The notes below the pieces were generated by a model, which ran no database searches, was not told where the DNA came from, and was given only the letters and a program-made list of their open reading frames with translations. DNA of 64,000 nt, from the NCBI RefSeq assembly GCF_030409335.1, contig NZ_JAUFPN010000038.1:80193-144192 (forward strand), in the 5' to 3' direction. This DNA comes from Paeniroseomonas aquatica (GTDB lineage: Bacteria > Pseudomonadota > Alphaproteobacteria > Acetobacterales > Acetobacteraceae). Position 1 is the stretch's first letter. Each line of letters opens with the position of its first letter. Below are positions 51,864-62,121 of this stretch, piece by piece. Both the position numbers and the translations under genes were made by a program.

Positions 51864-52142
51864 ATGTCCGAGAATCAGCGCAGCTTCCCCGCTCTTCGCC
51901 GAACCCTTCGACGGCACGAGCTTCGGGATCTCGTCCCACTATCGGACACGACGATCTACGAGATGGAGCAGAGGGGCGAGTTTCCACGACGCTTCCATCT
52001 GACGCCGCGTTGCGTGGCTTGGGACTACGCAGAAATCGCAGCATGGCTCGCGGAGCGGCGGCACGGCGCTGACCGTGGCGCATCAATGCGCGCGCCAATA
52101 CCCGATGTCAGGATGCGGCGGATACGGCCTGTGAAGGCATGA
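51864..52142 (+). CDS. AlpA-like transcriptional regulator
   Basis: 92 residues from the ATG at 51864 with GGAG upstream; the earlier reading back to 51573 is not conserved. The helix-turn-helix is RRHELRDLVPLSDTTIYEMEQRGEFPRRFHLTPRCVAWDYAEIAAWLAERR (about 15-65). AlpA proteins activate integrase or act as excisionases. Its end overlaps the end of the convergent integrase gene by 35 bases, which could give antisense control. Confidence 0.88.
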   Translation: MSENQRSFPALRRTLRRHELRDLVPLSDTTIYEMEQRGEFPRRFHLTPRCVAWDYAEIAAWLAERRHGADRGASMRAPIPDVRMRRIRPVKA

Positions 52143-53388
52143 CGTCTGTGGGCCCAAGCTGCATCGTCGGCGGATAGAGCGTGGGAACCCGCTTCTGTCC
52201 GCTGCACCATGCGTCGATCATGTCCGCCCACTCCTGGAGCATGTGTCGACGCTGCAGCTCATACTCCGCCTTGTTGTAGACACCGCGCGACGATCGATTG
52301 TCCTCATGGGCAAGGCTTTTCTCGATCCAGTCGCTGTTGAAGCCGAGCTCGTTCAGCAACGTCGCGCCAGTGCGCCGCAGGTCGTGCACCGTGAAGGCGC
52401 CCAACGGCAGCCCGCTGGTCTTCGCACGCCCGACAACCGCGTAGATGACGCGATTGAAGGTCGCACGGGACATCGGCTGGTCGGCCTCATAGCGAGAGGG
52501 CAACACATAGGGTGAATTACCAGCGCAGGTTTTCAGCGCGACCATGATATCGAGTGCCTGTCGCGCCAGATAGACGTTGTGCGCGCGCGAGCGCTTCATG
52601 CGCTCCTTCGGAATAGTCCAGACAGCGTTTTCAAAATCTACCTCGTCCCAGGTCGCATCGAGCAATTCGCTCTTGCGCACCATGGTCAGGAGAATGAGGC
52701 GGAGCCCGAGCCGTATAGTCGGCAGGGTTGCGACGTGTTCGATCTGGTCGAACAGAATGCGGATCTCCGACGGCGAAAGCGCACGATCCTTCGGCACGAA
52801 GGTGGCGATTGATGCCGGCCCCACTTCGTCGGCCGGGTTCGCAATCTTCTCGCCATGCAGGATCGCGTGGCCATAGATCTGCTTGATGATGTCGCGAACA
52901 TGGATCGCGGTCGCGGGCGCGCCGCGCTCCTTCACTTTGGCGCAGAGCCCGCGCAGGTCGTCGGGTGTGATCTCCGACAGGAGCCTGTTCTTCCACGTCG
53001 GCAGGATGTCTCGGTCGAAGATTGCCTTGCGCATGGCCCGTGTACTCTCGGCCATTCGCGCGCCTTCGAACCAGCGCGCTCCGGCGGCCGCGATGGTGAG
53101 TGCTGCTGCCGCGCGGCGCTTCGCGCGCTGCTTCTCCTGGGCGGGCGACTGTCCGGCCGCAACAGTCTTGCGAGCAACGAGGCAGCGCTCCCGGGCTTCG
53201 GCAAGCGTCAGTCCGCCAGGTCCGTAGGCGCCGAGGGTCAGCGTTTCGCGGCGCCCGTTCAGCCGATAGTCGTAGCGGAACGAGATCGCTCCTGACGGCA
53301 GGACCGCGACATACATACCGTCACGGTCAGCGACCTTGTACGGTTTGTCTTTGGGTTTCAGCCGCTTGATGGCGATATCGGTGAGCAT
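52108..53388 (-). CDS. int: P4-type tyrosine integrase
   Basis: 426 residues from the ATG at 53386-53388 with GAGGAGG upstream. The N-terminal arm-binding DUF4102 domain is MLTDIAIKRLKPKDKPYKVADRDGMYVAVLPSG. The core-binding domain follows. The catalytic residues are R in LTMVRKSELLDATW, HxxR in VHDLRRTGATLL, H in LAHEDNRSSRG and Y in YNKAEY. It integrates and, with an excisionase, excises the element. It lies about 320 bases from the 3' end of guaA, the likely attachment site. Confidence 0.95.
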   Translation of the reverse strand: MLTDIAIKRLKPKDKPYKVADRDGMYVAVLPSGAISFRYDYRLNGRRETLTLGAYGPGGLTLAEARERCLVARKTVAAGQSPAQEKQRAKRRAAAALTIAAAGARWFEGARMAESTRAMRKAIFDRDILPTWKNRLLSEITPDDLRGLCAKVKERGAPATAIHVRDIIKQIYGHAILHGEKIANPADEVGPASIATFVPKDRALSPSEIRILFDQIEHVATLPTIRLGLRLILLTMVRKSELLDATWDEVDFENAVWTIPKERMKRSRAHNVYLARQALDIMVALKTCAGNSPYVLPSRYEADQPMSRATFNRVIYAVVGRAKTSGLPLGAFTVHDLRRTGATLLNELGFNSDWIEKSLAHEDNRSSRGVYNKAEYELQRRHMLQEWADMIDAWCSGQKRVPTLYPPTMQLGPTDVMPSQAVSAAS

Positions 53389-53577
53389 GGCATCCTCCTC
53401 AGCGACTACGATACGCCCCGCTCTAGGGCCGTCCATACCGTCAGAGCTGATACCGTCAGGCTTTCAAAAATGGTTAATCGAATCAGTGTCCTGACCGTGG
53501 AAATAGGATCACGTTTGATGGCTCTCCAGGCGGGCAAGTCCCAGCAAGCTGGTAGTGACTACCAGACGATACCGTCA
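53315..53577. repeat. Four direct copies of ATACCGTCA near the integrase start
   Basis: ATACCGTCA occurs at 53315-53323 (inside the integrase gene), 53435-53443, 53450-53458 and 53569-53577. Spacings are 120, 15 and 119 bases. Position between the integrase and the element end suits integrase arm sites or a regulator's binding sites. Confidence 0.5.
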
Positions 53578-53705
53578 ATGATGACGTCAGATCAATGCGC
53601 TTGCGCGCGATAGCCCGCGAAGCATCTCACCAGAGATTTTCAATGATTTTCGTTGGTTAGTGCCGTTCGCGTGATAGTTCTCGAACCATCGCGAAGCCTA
53701 CCGCA
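53389..53705. other. Non-coding element end / attachment region next to guaA
   Basis: 317 bases without a gene, less GC-rich than the surroundings. It holds three of the ATACCGTCA repeats, the integrase promoter and presumably one attachment site at or just inside the 3' end of guaA (around 53700). The matching second copy of the guaA end was not found elsewhere in the window by eye. Confidence 0.5.
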
Positions 53706-55280
53706 TCATTCCCACTCAATGGTCCCGGGCGGCTTGCTGGTGATGTCGTAGGTGACGCGGTTGATGCCGCGCACCTCATTCACGATGCGGTTGGCCACCC
53801 GGGTCAGGAAGCCCATGTCGAAGGGATAGACATCCGCCGTCATGCCGTCGGTGCTGGTCACGGCGCGCAGCGCGCAGGCGCTGTCGTAGGTGCGGCCGTC
53901 GCCCATGACGCCGACGGTGCGCACCGGCAGCAGCACCGCGAAGGCCTGCCAGATGGCGTCGTAGAGTCCGGCGTTGCGGATCTCCTCGAGGTAGATGGTA
54001 TCCGCCTGGCGCAGGATGTCCGCCTTCTCGCGGGTGACCTCGCCGGGGATGCGGATGGCCAGGCCCGGCCCCGGGAAGGGATGCCGGCCGACGATCTCCT
54101 CGGGCATGCCGAGCTCGCGCCCGAGCACCCGGACCTCGTCCTTGAAGAGGTCGCGCAGCGGCTCGACCAGCTGCATCCGCATGTGGGCGGGCAGGCCGCC
54201 GACGTTGTGGTGCGACTTGATGGTGACGCTGGGGCCGCCGGTCGCCGAGACGCTCTCGATGACGTCGGGGTAGAGCGTGCCCTGGGCCAGGAAGTCGGCG
54301 CCGCCGATCTTCTGCTGCTCCTCCTCGAAGACCTCGATGAAGAGCCGGCCGATGGTCTTGCGCTTGACCTCGGGGTCGGTGACGCCCGAGAGCTGGCCGA
54401 GGAAGAGCTCGCTGGCGTCGCGGTGGACCAGCTTGATGTTGAAGCGGTCGCGGAAGGTGCGGACCACCTGTTCCGATTCTTTGGCCCGCATCAGCCCGTG
54501 GTCGACGTAGATGCAGGTGAGCTGGTCGCCGATCGCCTCGTGCAGCAGCACGGCCGCCACGCTGGAATCGACGCCGCCCGAGAGGCCGCAGATCACGCGC
54601 CCGGTGCCGACCTGGGCGCGGATGCGGGCGATGGCCTCGGCGCGGAAGGCGCCCATGGTCCAGTCGCCGGCGCAGCCGCAGACCGCTCCGGTGAAGTTCC
54701 GCAGCAGCGCGGCGCCGTGCGGCGTGTGCACCACCTCCGGGTGGAACATGGTGCCGTAGAAGTGGCGGGCATCGTCGGCGATCAGCGCGAAGGGGGCGCC
54801 GCCGCTGGCCGCGACCACGCGGAAGCCTGGGGGCAGCTCGGTGATGCGGTCGCCGTGGCTCATCCAGACCTGCTCGCGCGCGCCCTTCGCCCAGACGCCC
54901 TGGGTGATGGCGCAGTCGCCGGTCACCTCGATGAAGGCGCGGCCGAATTCCCGGGCATGGCCGCCCTCGACCACCCCGCCCAGCTGGTGCGCCATGGTCT
55001 GCTGGCCGTAGCAGATGCCGAGGATGGGCAGGCCCATGCCGAAGACCGCCTGCGGCGCCCGCGGGCTGGCGCCCTCGGTCACGCTGGCCGGGCCGCCCGA
55101 GAGGATGATGCCGCGCGGGGCGAAGGCGCGGATCCGCGCCTCATCGGCCGTGAAGGGCCAGACCTCGCAGTAGACCCCGGATTCCCGGAGGCGCCGGGCG
55201 ATGAGCTGGGTCACCTGGCTGCCGAAATCGAGGATGAGGATGCGGTCGTGCAGGACCGCGGTGGCGAGGGGCGCGTTCAT
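53706..55280 (-). CDS. guaA: GMP synthase (glutamine-hydrolysing)
   Basis: 524 residues from the ATG at 55278-55280; converts XMP to GMP. The glutamine amidotransferase domain has [18 protein letters not shown] and the catalytic Cys in [22 protein letters not shown]. The ATP-pyrophosphatase domain has the P-loop [20 protein letters not shown]. The C-terminal dimerisation domain ends [19 protein letters not shown], which is complete. The integrative element lies directly beyond the stop, so the full C-terminus has been kept or restored. Confidence 0.98.
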   Translation of the reverse strand: MNAPLATAVLHDRILILDFGSQVTQLIARRLRESGVYCEVWPFTADEARIRAFAPRGIILSGGPASVTEGASPRAPQAVFGMGLPILGICYGQQTMAHQLGGVVEGGHAREFGRAFIEVTGDCAITQGVWAKGAREQVWMSHGDRITELPPGFRVVAASGGAPFALIADDARHFYGTMFHPEVVHTPHGAALLRNFTGAVCGCAGDWTMGAFRAEAIARIRAQVGTGRVICGLSGGVDSSVAAVLLHEAIGDQLTCIYVDHGLMRAKESEQVVRTFRDRFNIKLVHRDASELFLGQLSGVTDPEVKRKTIGRLFIEVFEEEQQKIGGADFLAQGTLYPDVIESVSATGGPSVTIKSHHNVGGLPAHMRMQLVEPLRDLFKDEVRVLGRELGMPEEIVGRHPFPGPGLAIRIPGEVTREKADILRQADTIYLEEIRNAGLYDAIWQAFAVLLPVRTVGVMGDGRTYDSACALRAVTSTDGMTADVYPFDMGFLTRVANRIVNEVRGINRVTYDITSKPPGTIEWE

Positions 55281-55326
55281 GGCGTCTCTCAGCACAGCCG
55301 CGCGAGCGGGGCAAGCGGTGCGTTGG

Positions 55327-55911
55327 TTACGCCTCGGAGGCGGGGGCCGTGGCGGTCAGCAGCGCCTCGATCGGGTTCCAGGCGAAGGCGAGCTGCTCCA
55401 TGGATTCGCCGGCGAAGCGGATCACCTCCCGCGCCATCGGCCGGCCGCCGAGCCGCTGGTAGAACCAGCGGGTCGGGTTGTCCTTCAGCACCCAGAGCAT
55501 GACCGAGCGGCAGCCGACCACGGCCAGGTGCGCCGCCATCGCCCGCATCAGCCGGCGGCCGATGCCGCGGTCGCGGTAGTCGTCCAGCAGGTAGAGGGTC
55601 TCCACCTCGCCGTCGGCGAAGCCCGGCCGCCGGGACCGGCCGCCGGAGACGAAGCCGATGATCGTGCCCTCCTCCTCGCCCGGCGGGGTGCCGGCCGGGG
55701 CATCGGCGCCCTTGGCCACGGCGACGAAGACGGCATGGCCGTGGCGGCGGTCGCCGATCGAGGTCTCGTAGCCCGCGGCATGCCGCAGCGCGGACAGGCT
55801 GGTCAGGTAGCCGTCCGGCAATACCCCGGCATAGGCGGTGCGCCAGGTGGCGACATGCACGGCGCCGATGGCGGCGGCGTCCGCAGGCCGGGCGCGACGG
55901 ATGCAGATCAT
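55327..55911 (-). CDS. GNAT-family N-acetyltransferase
   Basis: 194 residues from the ATG at 55909-55911. The GNAT fold has [57 protein letters not shown] (acetyl-CoA site R/QxxGxG/A) and [19 protein letters not shown]. It transfers an acetyl group to an unknown amine. It lies between rsmB-like and guaA genes on the same strand. Confidence 0.9.
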   Translation of the reverse strand: MICIRRARPADAAAIGAVHVATWRTAYAGVLPDGYLTSLSALRHAAGYETSIGDRRHGHAVFVAVAKGADAPAGTPPGEEEGTIIGFVSGGRSRRPGFADGEVETLYLLDDYRDRGIGRRLMRAMAAHLAVVGCRSVMLWVLKDNPTRWFYQRLGGRPMAREVIRFAGESMEQLAFAWNPIEALLTATAPASEA

Positions 55912-55951
55912 GCGACGCGCTTCCTCCCTCTCGAAAAAGGCCCGGCTCGAA

Positions 55952-57277
55952 CTAGCCCTGGGGCCGGCGTTGCAGCACGGCGGCGAAGAAGCCGTCGGTG
56001 CCGTGCCGGGCGGGCGACGTGACCAGATAGGGTCCCTCGGCCGGCGGCGCCCCGGCTCCCCCCGCCTCCGCCCAGGCCTCGGCCAGGGGGTGGGGGGAGA
56101 AATCGGGGTGGCGGGCGAGGAAATCCTCGATCTGGACCTCATCCTCCTCGGGCAACAGCGAACACGTAGCGTAGACGAGACGCCCGCCGGGCCGCACCAG
56201 ATCAGCGCCGACCTCCAGAATATCGCGCTGCTTCACGCACAATTCCGTGAGATCGATGGGATGGGTCCGCAACCTTGCGTCCGGATTGCGCCGCCAGGTT
56301 CCTGTACCCGTACAGGGTGCATCGACCAGGACCCGGTCGAATTGCCCGGCACGACGCTTCGCCCAGCGGTCGCCCGGCTCCAGCAGGTGCCGCTCGACGT
56401 TGTCCGCCCCGGCCCGGGCCAGGCGCTTCACCGCCCCCTCCAGCCGGGGAACCGAGACGTCGCAGGCGGTGATGCGGCCGCGGTTCTGCATGGTGGCGGC
56501 CAGCGCCAGGGTCTTGCCCGCCGCCCCGGCGCAGAGGTCCAGCACCCGCATCCCCGGCCGCGCATCGGTCACCAGGGCGATGAGCTGGCTGCCCTCGTCC
56601 TGCACCTCGATCAGCCCCTCGAGGAAGGCCTTGGTCTGGGTCACCGGCCGGCGGGCGGGCAGCCGCAGCCCCCAGGGGGAGAATGCGGTCGGCCGGGTCT
56701 CGATGCCCTCGGCGGCGAGCGCCGCCGCGGCGCCCTCCCGCGTCGTCCGCAGCAGGTTGGCGCGCAGGTCGAGCGGCGCCTCCCCCTCCATGGCGGCGGC
56801 CTCCTCGGCCAGCCGGTCGCCGAAGCGGCCGCGGAAGCCCTCCAGCACCCAGTCCGGCAGGTCGAGCTTCACCGCCTCGGGCATGGCCGGATGGATCAGC
56901 CCCGGGCCGTAGCGGGTGCCGTCGAGCTGGCGCAGCAGCCGCTCCTCGATCGGGTCGAGCGGGTCGGCGGCGTACTGGCCGCCGGGGAAGCTGGCCAGCA
57001 CGGCGGCGACGTCGAGCCCCTTGCCCAGCAGCAGCTCGGCCGCGACCAGCATCCGCGCCGTCACGTTGCACTTCACCCGGTGCAGCCACCAGTCGAGACG
57101 GATGCGCTGGCGCACCACGCTCCAGGCCAGCTCGGCGATGGCGCGGCGGTCGCCGCCGCCGATGTAGCGGCGGGTGCGGAAGAAGTCGTTGGCGGTGGCA
57201 TCGGCCGGGCGGCGCGGGGTGCTCTCCACCGCGATCAGCAGGTCGATGGCGGCGGCGAGGCGGGCGGCGGGGGTCAT
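55952..57277 (-). CDS. rsmB: RsmB-type 16S rRNA (cytosine-C5) methyltransferase
   Basis: 441 residues from the ATG at 57275-57277. The N-terminal NusB-like domain is MTPAARLAAAIDLLIAVESTPRRPADATANDFFRTRRYIGGGDRR. The SAM-binding motif is VLDLCAGAAGKTLALAATMQ. The catalytic pair is VDAPCTGTGTWRRNPD (motif IV, PC) and VYATCSLLPEEDE (motif VI, TCS). It methylates 16S rRNA at a cytosine. It is a typical neighbour of guaA and guaB in this lineage. The exact site specificity is inferred. Confidence 0.92.
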   Translation of the reverse strand: MTPAARLAAAIDLLIAVESTPRRPADATANDFFRTRRYIGGGDRRAIAELAWSVVRQRIRLDWWLHRVKCNVTARMLVAAELLLGKGLDVAAVLASFPGGQYAADPLDPIEERLLRQLDGTRYGPGLIHPAMPEAVKLDLPDWVLEGFRGRFGDRLAEEAAAMEGEAPLDLRANLLRTTREGAAAALAAEGIETRPTAFSPWGLRLPARRPVTQTKAFLEGLIEVQDEGSQLIALVTDARPGMRVLDLCAGAAGKTLALAATMQNRGRITACDVSVPRLEGAVKRLARAGADNVERHLLEPGDRWAKRRAGQFDRVLVDAPCTGTGTWRRNPDARLRTHPIDLTELCVKQRDILEVGADLVRPGGRLVYATCSLLPEEDEVQIEDFLARHPDFSPHPLAEAWAEAGGAGAPPAEGPYLVTSPARHGTDGFFAAVLQRRPQG

Positions 57278-57618
57278 GCGAGGGCCAGTACGGAAGCGGC
57301 AGGATCGGGATGGATGGTCGCGGCCGGGTCCGCCCGGGCGGCGCGGCTCATCCGCGCGCCGGGGCGTCCCGCAGCATAGGGGCCCGGGACGTTCGGAGAA
57401 ATGAACGCGGCCCCGGACGGCAGGCCATAGGGATCGGATGCGGCGGCCCGTGCGCGGGGCATGATGGTTCTCCGGCGGTACGGGGGGAAGCGCCAGCATA
57501 GCCCGGCCGCCTCCCCGGGGTCACGCCCCGTGGCGGCATGGCAGCCTCGCCCCTTGGCCAGCCCGGCCCCGCCGCGCAGACTGCGGCCAACGCGGATCCA
57601 CCGCGGGAGGAAACCGAC
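57278..57618. other. Intergenic region between divergent rsmB and SDR genes
   Basis: 341 bases. Short arginine-rich frames exist but none has a convincing ribosome site or conserved pattern. It should hold divergent promoters; none was clear by eye. Confidence 0.3.
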
Positions 57619-58404
57619 ATGCGCAATCCCATGGATCTCACCGGCCGCACCGTCATCGTCACCGGCGCCGGCCAGGGTATCGGCCGGGCGATCACCGAGC
57701 TGGTGCTCGACCTCGGCGGCAATGCCGTGCTGGTCGAGCGCAACCCGGAGACGCTGGCCGCGACGGCCGCCACCATGGATGCCGGGCGCATCCTGGCGGT
57801 CCAGGGCAACGTGGCCGAGGAAGGCTTCTCCGAATCCTGCGTCGCCCAGGCGGTCTCCCGCTTCGGCGCGGTGCATGGGCTGGTGAACAACGCCGGCATC
57901 ACCCGCCCGGCGATGTTCGCCAAGATGACCATGCAGCAGTGGCAATCGGTGATCGATGTGAACCTGACCGGCTGCTACCTGATGATGCAGGGCGTCGGCC
58001 GCCACATGATCGAGCGCGCCAAGGCGGAGATGCCGCAGCCGGCGGGCACCACCGGCGGCATCGTCAATATCTCCTCCACCGCCGGCAAGCGCGGCAGCAT
58101 CGGCCAGGTGAACTACTCCGCCGCCAAGGCCGGGCTCTTCGGCATGACCATGACCGGCGCCCGGGAATGGGCGCGCTACGGCATCCGCTGCAATTCGGTC
58201 GGCTTCGGCACGGTGGTGACGCCGATGACCGAGGTGATCCGCTCCGACAAATTCGCCGAGACGACCATGTCCCGCATCCCGCTGAACCGCTACGCCGAGC
58301 CCTCCGAGGTGGCGCCGCTGATCTGCTTCCTGGTCTCCAACGCCGCGGTCTACATCACCGGGGAGAACATGACGGTCTCGGGCGGCAGCCACATGCAGCC
58401 CTGA
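57619..58404 (+). CDS. Short-chain dehydrogenase/reductase (FabG-like)
   Basis: 261 residues from the ATG at 57619 with GGGAGGAAA upstream. Motifs: TGAGQGIGRAI (13-23), NNAGITRPAMFAKM, the catalytic Ser in VNISSTAGKRGSIGQ, YSAAKAGLFG (YxxxK) and GENMTVSGGSHMQP at the end. Classical NAD(P)-dependent reductase/dehydrogenase. It stands alone between housekeeping genes; substrate unknown. Confidence 0.93.
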   Translation: MRNPMDLTGRTVIVTGAGQGIGRAITELVLDLGGNAVLVERNPETLAATAATMDAGRILAVQGNVAEEGFSESCVAQAVSRFGAVHGLVNNAGITRPAMFAKMTMQQWQSVIDVNLTGCYLMMQGVGRHMIERAKAEMPQPAGTTGGIVNISSTAGKRGSIGQVNYSAAKAGLFGMTMTGAREWARYGIRCNSVGFGTVVTPMTEVIRSDKFAETTMSRIPLNRYAEPSEVAPLICFLVSNAAVYITGENMTVSGGSHMQP

Positions 58405-58410
58405 CCCGGC

Positions 58411-58436
58411 GCCGGGCGGCCCCGACGCCGCCCGGC
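58411..58436. terminator. Bidirectional hairpin between convergent genes
   Basis: Perfect 10-base arms GCCGGGCGGC (58411-58420) and GCCGCCCGGC (58427-58436) around CCCGAC, midway between the convergent stops at 58404 and 58444. Confidence 0.6.
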
Positions 58437-58443
58437 ACCCCCG

Positions 58444-58752
58444 CTACAGCGGCGGGGCGATGGCCGAGAGATAGGCATAGCCCTCGCAGCCGAGGGTCTG
58501 CGCGGTCTCGGCCGTGAAGGCCCGCGGCCATTCGCGCCAGGCGCGGATCACCGCATCCCAGAACCACTGCTCGACGGCATAGGTCATCGACAGCAGGCTG
58601 TGCCAGCCGGAGACCTCCGGGGCATCGGGCAGGACTGCGGCGGCGCCGGGGAGGCAGTGGTCCCGCTCCTCGAGCAGGGCATCCGCGATGCGCCGGAAGG
58701 GCGCGGGCCCGGCCGCCCGATGGGCCGCCGGGATGAAGCTGGCATGGGGCAT
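58444..58752 (-). CDS. Conserved-looking hypothetical protein
   Basis: 102 residues, not recognised. Contains AGPAPFRRIADALLEERDHCLPGAAAV and SGWHSLLSMTYAVEQWFWDAVIRAWREWPRAFTAETAQTLGCEGYAYLSAIAPPL; rich in Trp and helices. No signal peptide or metal motif. It sits after guaB on the same strand. Confidence 0.65.
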   Translation of the reverse strand: MPHASFIPAAHRAAGPAPFRRIADALLEERDHCLPGAAAVLPDAPEVSGWHSLLSMTYAVEQWFWDAVIRAWREWPRAFTAETAQTLGCEGYAYLSAIAPPL

Positions 58753-58854
58753 GGGACGCGGATCCCCTCGGATCGGTTCGCATCCAGTCCAATGCCGCAG
58801 CGCCGATCCCGTTGCCTGGGGCCTGGGGCCTGGGGTCGGCGGCCGCTGCGGCGC

Positions 58855-60438
<1,584 letters not shown>

Positions 60439-60541
60439 CTACCTTGGCGGCCCCCTTTACCCCCAGAGGCTCCGCCGCGTCCAGCATCGGAGCGTTGCAG
60501 CCGGATGATACCGGCCCCGCGTGGCGGCGGCGCGGCGGCGG

Positions 60542-61375
60542 TCAGGCCCGGCGGGCGCCCTCCTCGACCGGCAGCGCATGGTTCATCGCCAGCGCCGGCA
60601 CCGCCTCCGAGCACCAGCCGACCACCCGGGCCGGCACCCCCGCGACCGTCGCGCAGGGCGGCACGTCGCGCAGCACCACGCTGCCGGCGCCGACCTTGGC
60701 GCCGCGGCCGATGACGATGTTGCCCAGCAGCTTCGCCCCGGCGCCCAGCAGCACCCCGTCGCGCACCTTGGGATGGCGGTCCCCGGCCTCCTTGCCGGTG
60801 CCGCCGAGCGTCACCCCCTGCAGGATCGAGACGTCGTTGCCCACCACCGCGGTCTCGCCGACCACCACGCCGGTGCCGTGGTCGATGAAGACGCCATGGC
60901 CGAAGCGGGCGGCGGGGTGGATGTCGATGGCCAGGGTCCGGGCGACCCGGGCCTGGAGGAAATAGGCCAGCGGCGCCCGCCCCTGCTGCCAGAGCCAATG
61001 CGCCACCCGGTGCGCCAGCAGCGCGTGGTAGCCCTTGTAGTAGAGGAAGGGGGTCAGCAGCCCGCAGGCCGCCGCCGGGTCCCGCGCCCCGATCGCCCGC
61101 AGGTCGGCCAGCGCCGCGGCCTCGATCGCCGGCTCGGCCGCCATGGCCTCGGCGATGAGCCGGGCCAGGCGCTCGGTGCCGAAGAGCGGGTCGGCCAGGC
61201 GTTCGGCCAGCAGCGCGCCGAGCGCCTCGGCCAGGCTCGGGCGGCTGAGGACCGCCGCATGCAGGAAGCCGCCCAGCAGCGGCTCGGCGGCGGCGGTGCG
61301 GGCCGCCTGGGCCTGCAGGGCGGCCCAGGTCAGGCTGTCGTCGGCCAGGTCGCCGTTCGGCGGGGCTTGCTGCAT
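60542..61375 (-). CDS. cysE: Serine O-acetyltransferase
   Basis: 277 residues from the ATG at 61373-61375. The N-terminal helical domain is followed by the left-handed beta helix with hexapeptide repeats: IDIHPAARFGHGVFIDHGTGVVVGETAVVGNDVSILQGVTLGGTGKEAGDRHPKVRDGVLLGAGAKLLGNI. The catalytic His/Asp region (FIDHGTGVVVGE) is present. It makes O-acetylserine for cysteine synthesis, and a C-terminal tail ending AMNHALPVEEG may carry feedback control. Confidence 0.95.
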   Translation of the reverse strand: MQQAPPNGDLADDSLTWAALQAQAARTAAAEPLLGGFLHAAVLSRPSLAEALGALLAERLADPLFGTERLARLIAEAMAAEPAIEAAALADLRAIGARDPAAACGLLTPFLYYKGYHALLAHRVAHWLWQQGRAPLAYFLQARVARTLAIDIHPAARFGHGVFIDHGTGVVVGETAVVGNDVSILQGVTLGGTGKEAGDRHPKVRDGVLLGAGAKLLGNIVIGRGAKVGAGSVVLRDVPPCATVAGVPARVVGWCSEAVPALAMNHALPVEEGARRA

Positions 61376-61439
61376 CGGGTCGGGTCCTCGCGGAGCGGTC
61401 CCCGGCATATCGGGACGTGACCGCCCGGCGAAAACCCCC

Positions 61440-62108
61440 TCAGCGGCCGCGGAAGCCGGTGGCGACGACGTAGAGCTCGGCGCTGTCCTTGCGGCTGGCC
61501 GGCGGCTTGCCGTGCTTCACCTGGCTGAAATTGCGCTTGAGCAGGTCCAGCAGCCCCTTCTCGGTGCCGCCCTGGAAGACCTTGGCGACGAAGCCGCCGC
61601 CGGGCGCCAGCACCTTCAGGGCGAAGTCCAGCGCCAGCTCGGCCAGGCCGATGATGCGGAGATGGTCGGTCGCGTTGTGCCCGGTGGTGTTCGGCGCCAT
61701 GTCGGACAGCACCAGGTCGGCCGGGCCGTCGAGTGCGGCGAGCACCGCCTGCTCCGCCGCCGGCTCCTGGAAGTCGCCCTGCAGGATGATGGCGCCGTTC
61801 AGCGGGTCCATCGGCAGCAGGTCGAGCGCCACCACCCGGCTGCCGCCCTTCTGCACCACCACCTGGGTCCAGCCCCCAGGCGCGGCGCCGAGGTCGACGA
61901 TGCGCAGCCCGGGCTTCAGCAGCTTGTGCTTCTCATCGAGCTCCAGCAGCTTGAAGGCGGCGCGCGAGCGCAGCCCCTGCTGCTGCGCGGCGCGCACATA
62001 GGGGTCGTTCAGCTGGCGCTCGAGCCATTTCTGGCTGCCGATGGTGCGCTTCTTCGCGGTCTTGAGGCGGGTGGTCAGGCCGCGGCCGCCCGGCGTGGGG
62101 CTTTTCAT
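61440..62108 (-). CDS. rlmE: 23S rRNA 2'-O-ribose methyltransferase (FtsJ/RlmE)
   Basis: 222 residues. The K-D-K-E catalytic tetrad is visible: the RSRAAFKLLELDEKHKLLKPG Lys, the LSDMAPNTTG Asp, the GFVAKVFQGG Lys and the SAELYVVATGF Glu. SAM motif: VDLGAAPGGWTQVVVQKG. It methylates the 23S rRNA A-loop uridine. An extended Arg/Lys-rich N-terminus (MKSPTPGGRGLTTRLKTAKKRTIGSQKWLERQ) fits RNA binding. It follows the Ppx/GppA gene by 13 bases. Confidence 0.96.
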   Translation of the reverse strand: MKSPTPGGRGLTTRLKTAKKRTIGSQKWLERQLNDPYVRAAQQQGLRSRAAFKLLELDEKHKLLKPGLRIVDLGAAPGGWTQVVVQKGGSRVVALDLLPMDPLNGAIILQGDFQEPAAEQAVLAALDGPADLVLSDMAPNTTGHNATDHLRIIGLAELALDFALKVLAPGGGFVAKVFQGGTEKGLLDLLKRNFSQVKHGKPPASRKDSAELYVVATGFRGR

Positions 62109-62121
62109 GGGCTGGCGATAC

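Noticed and set aside
53700..53720. Search for a second copy of the guaA end as the far attachment site
   Set aside because: Only short chance matches (such as ACTCAATGG near 30969) were seen, so no pair of attachment sites is claimed.
57274..57460. Possible 62-residue minus-strand gene upstream of rsmB
   Set aside because: It overlaps the rsmB start, lacks a ribosome site and shows no recognisable pattern.
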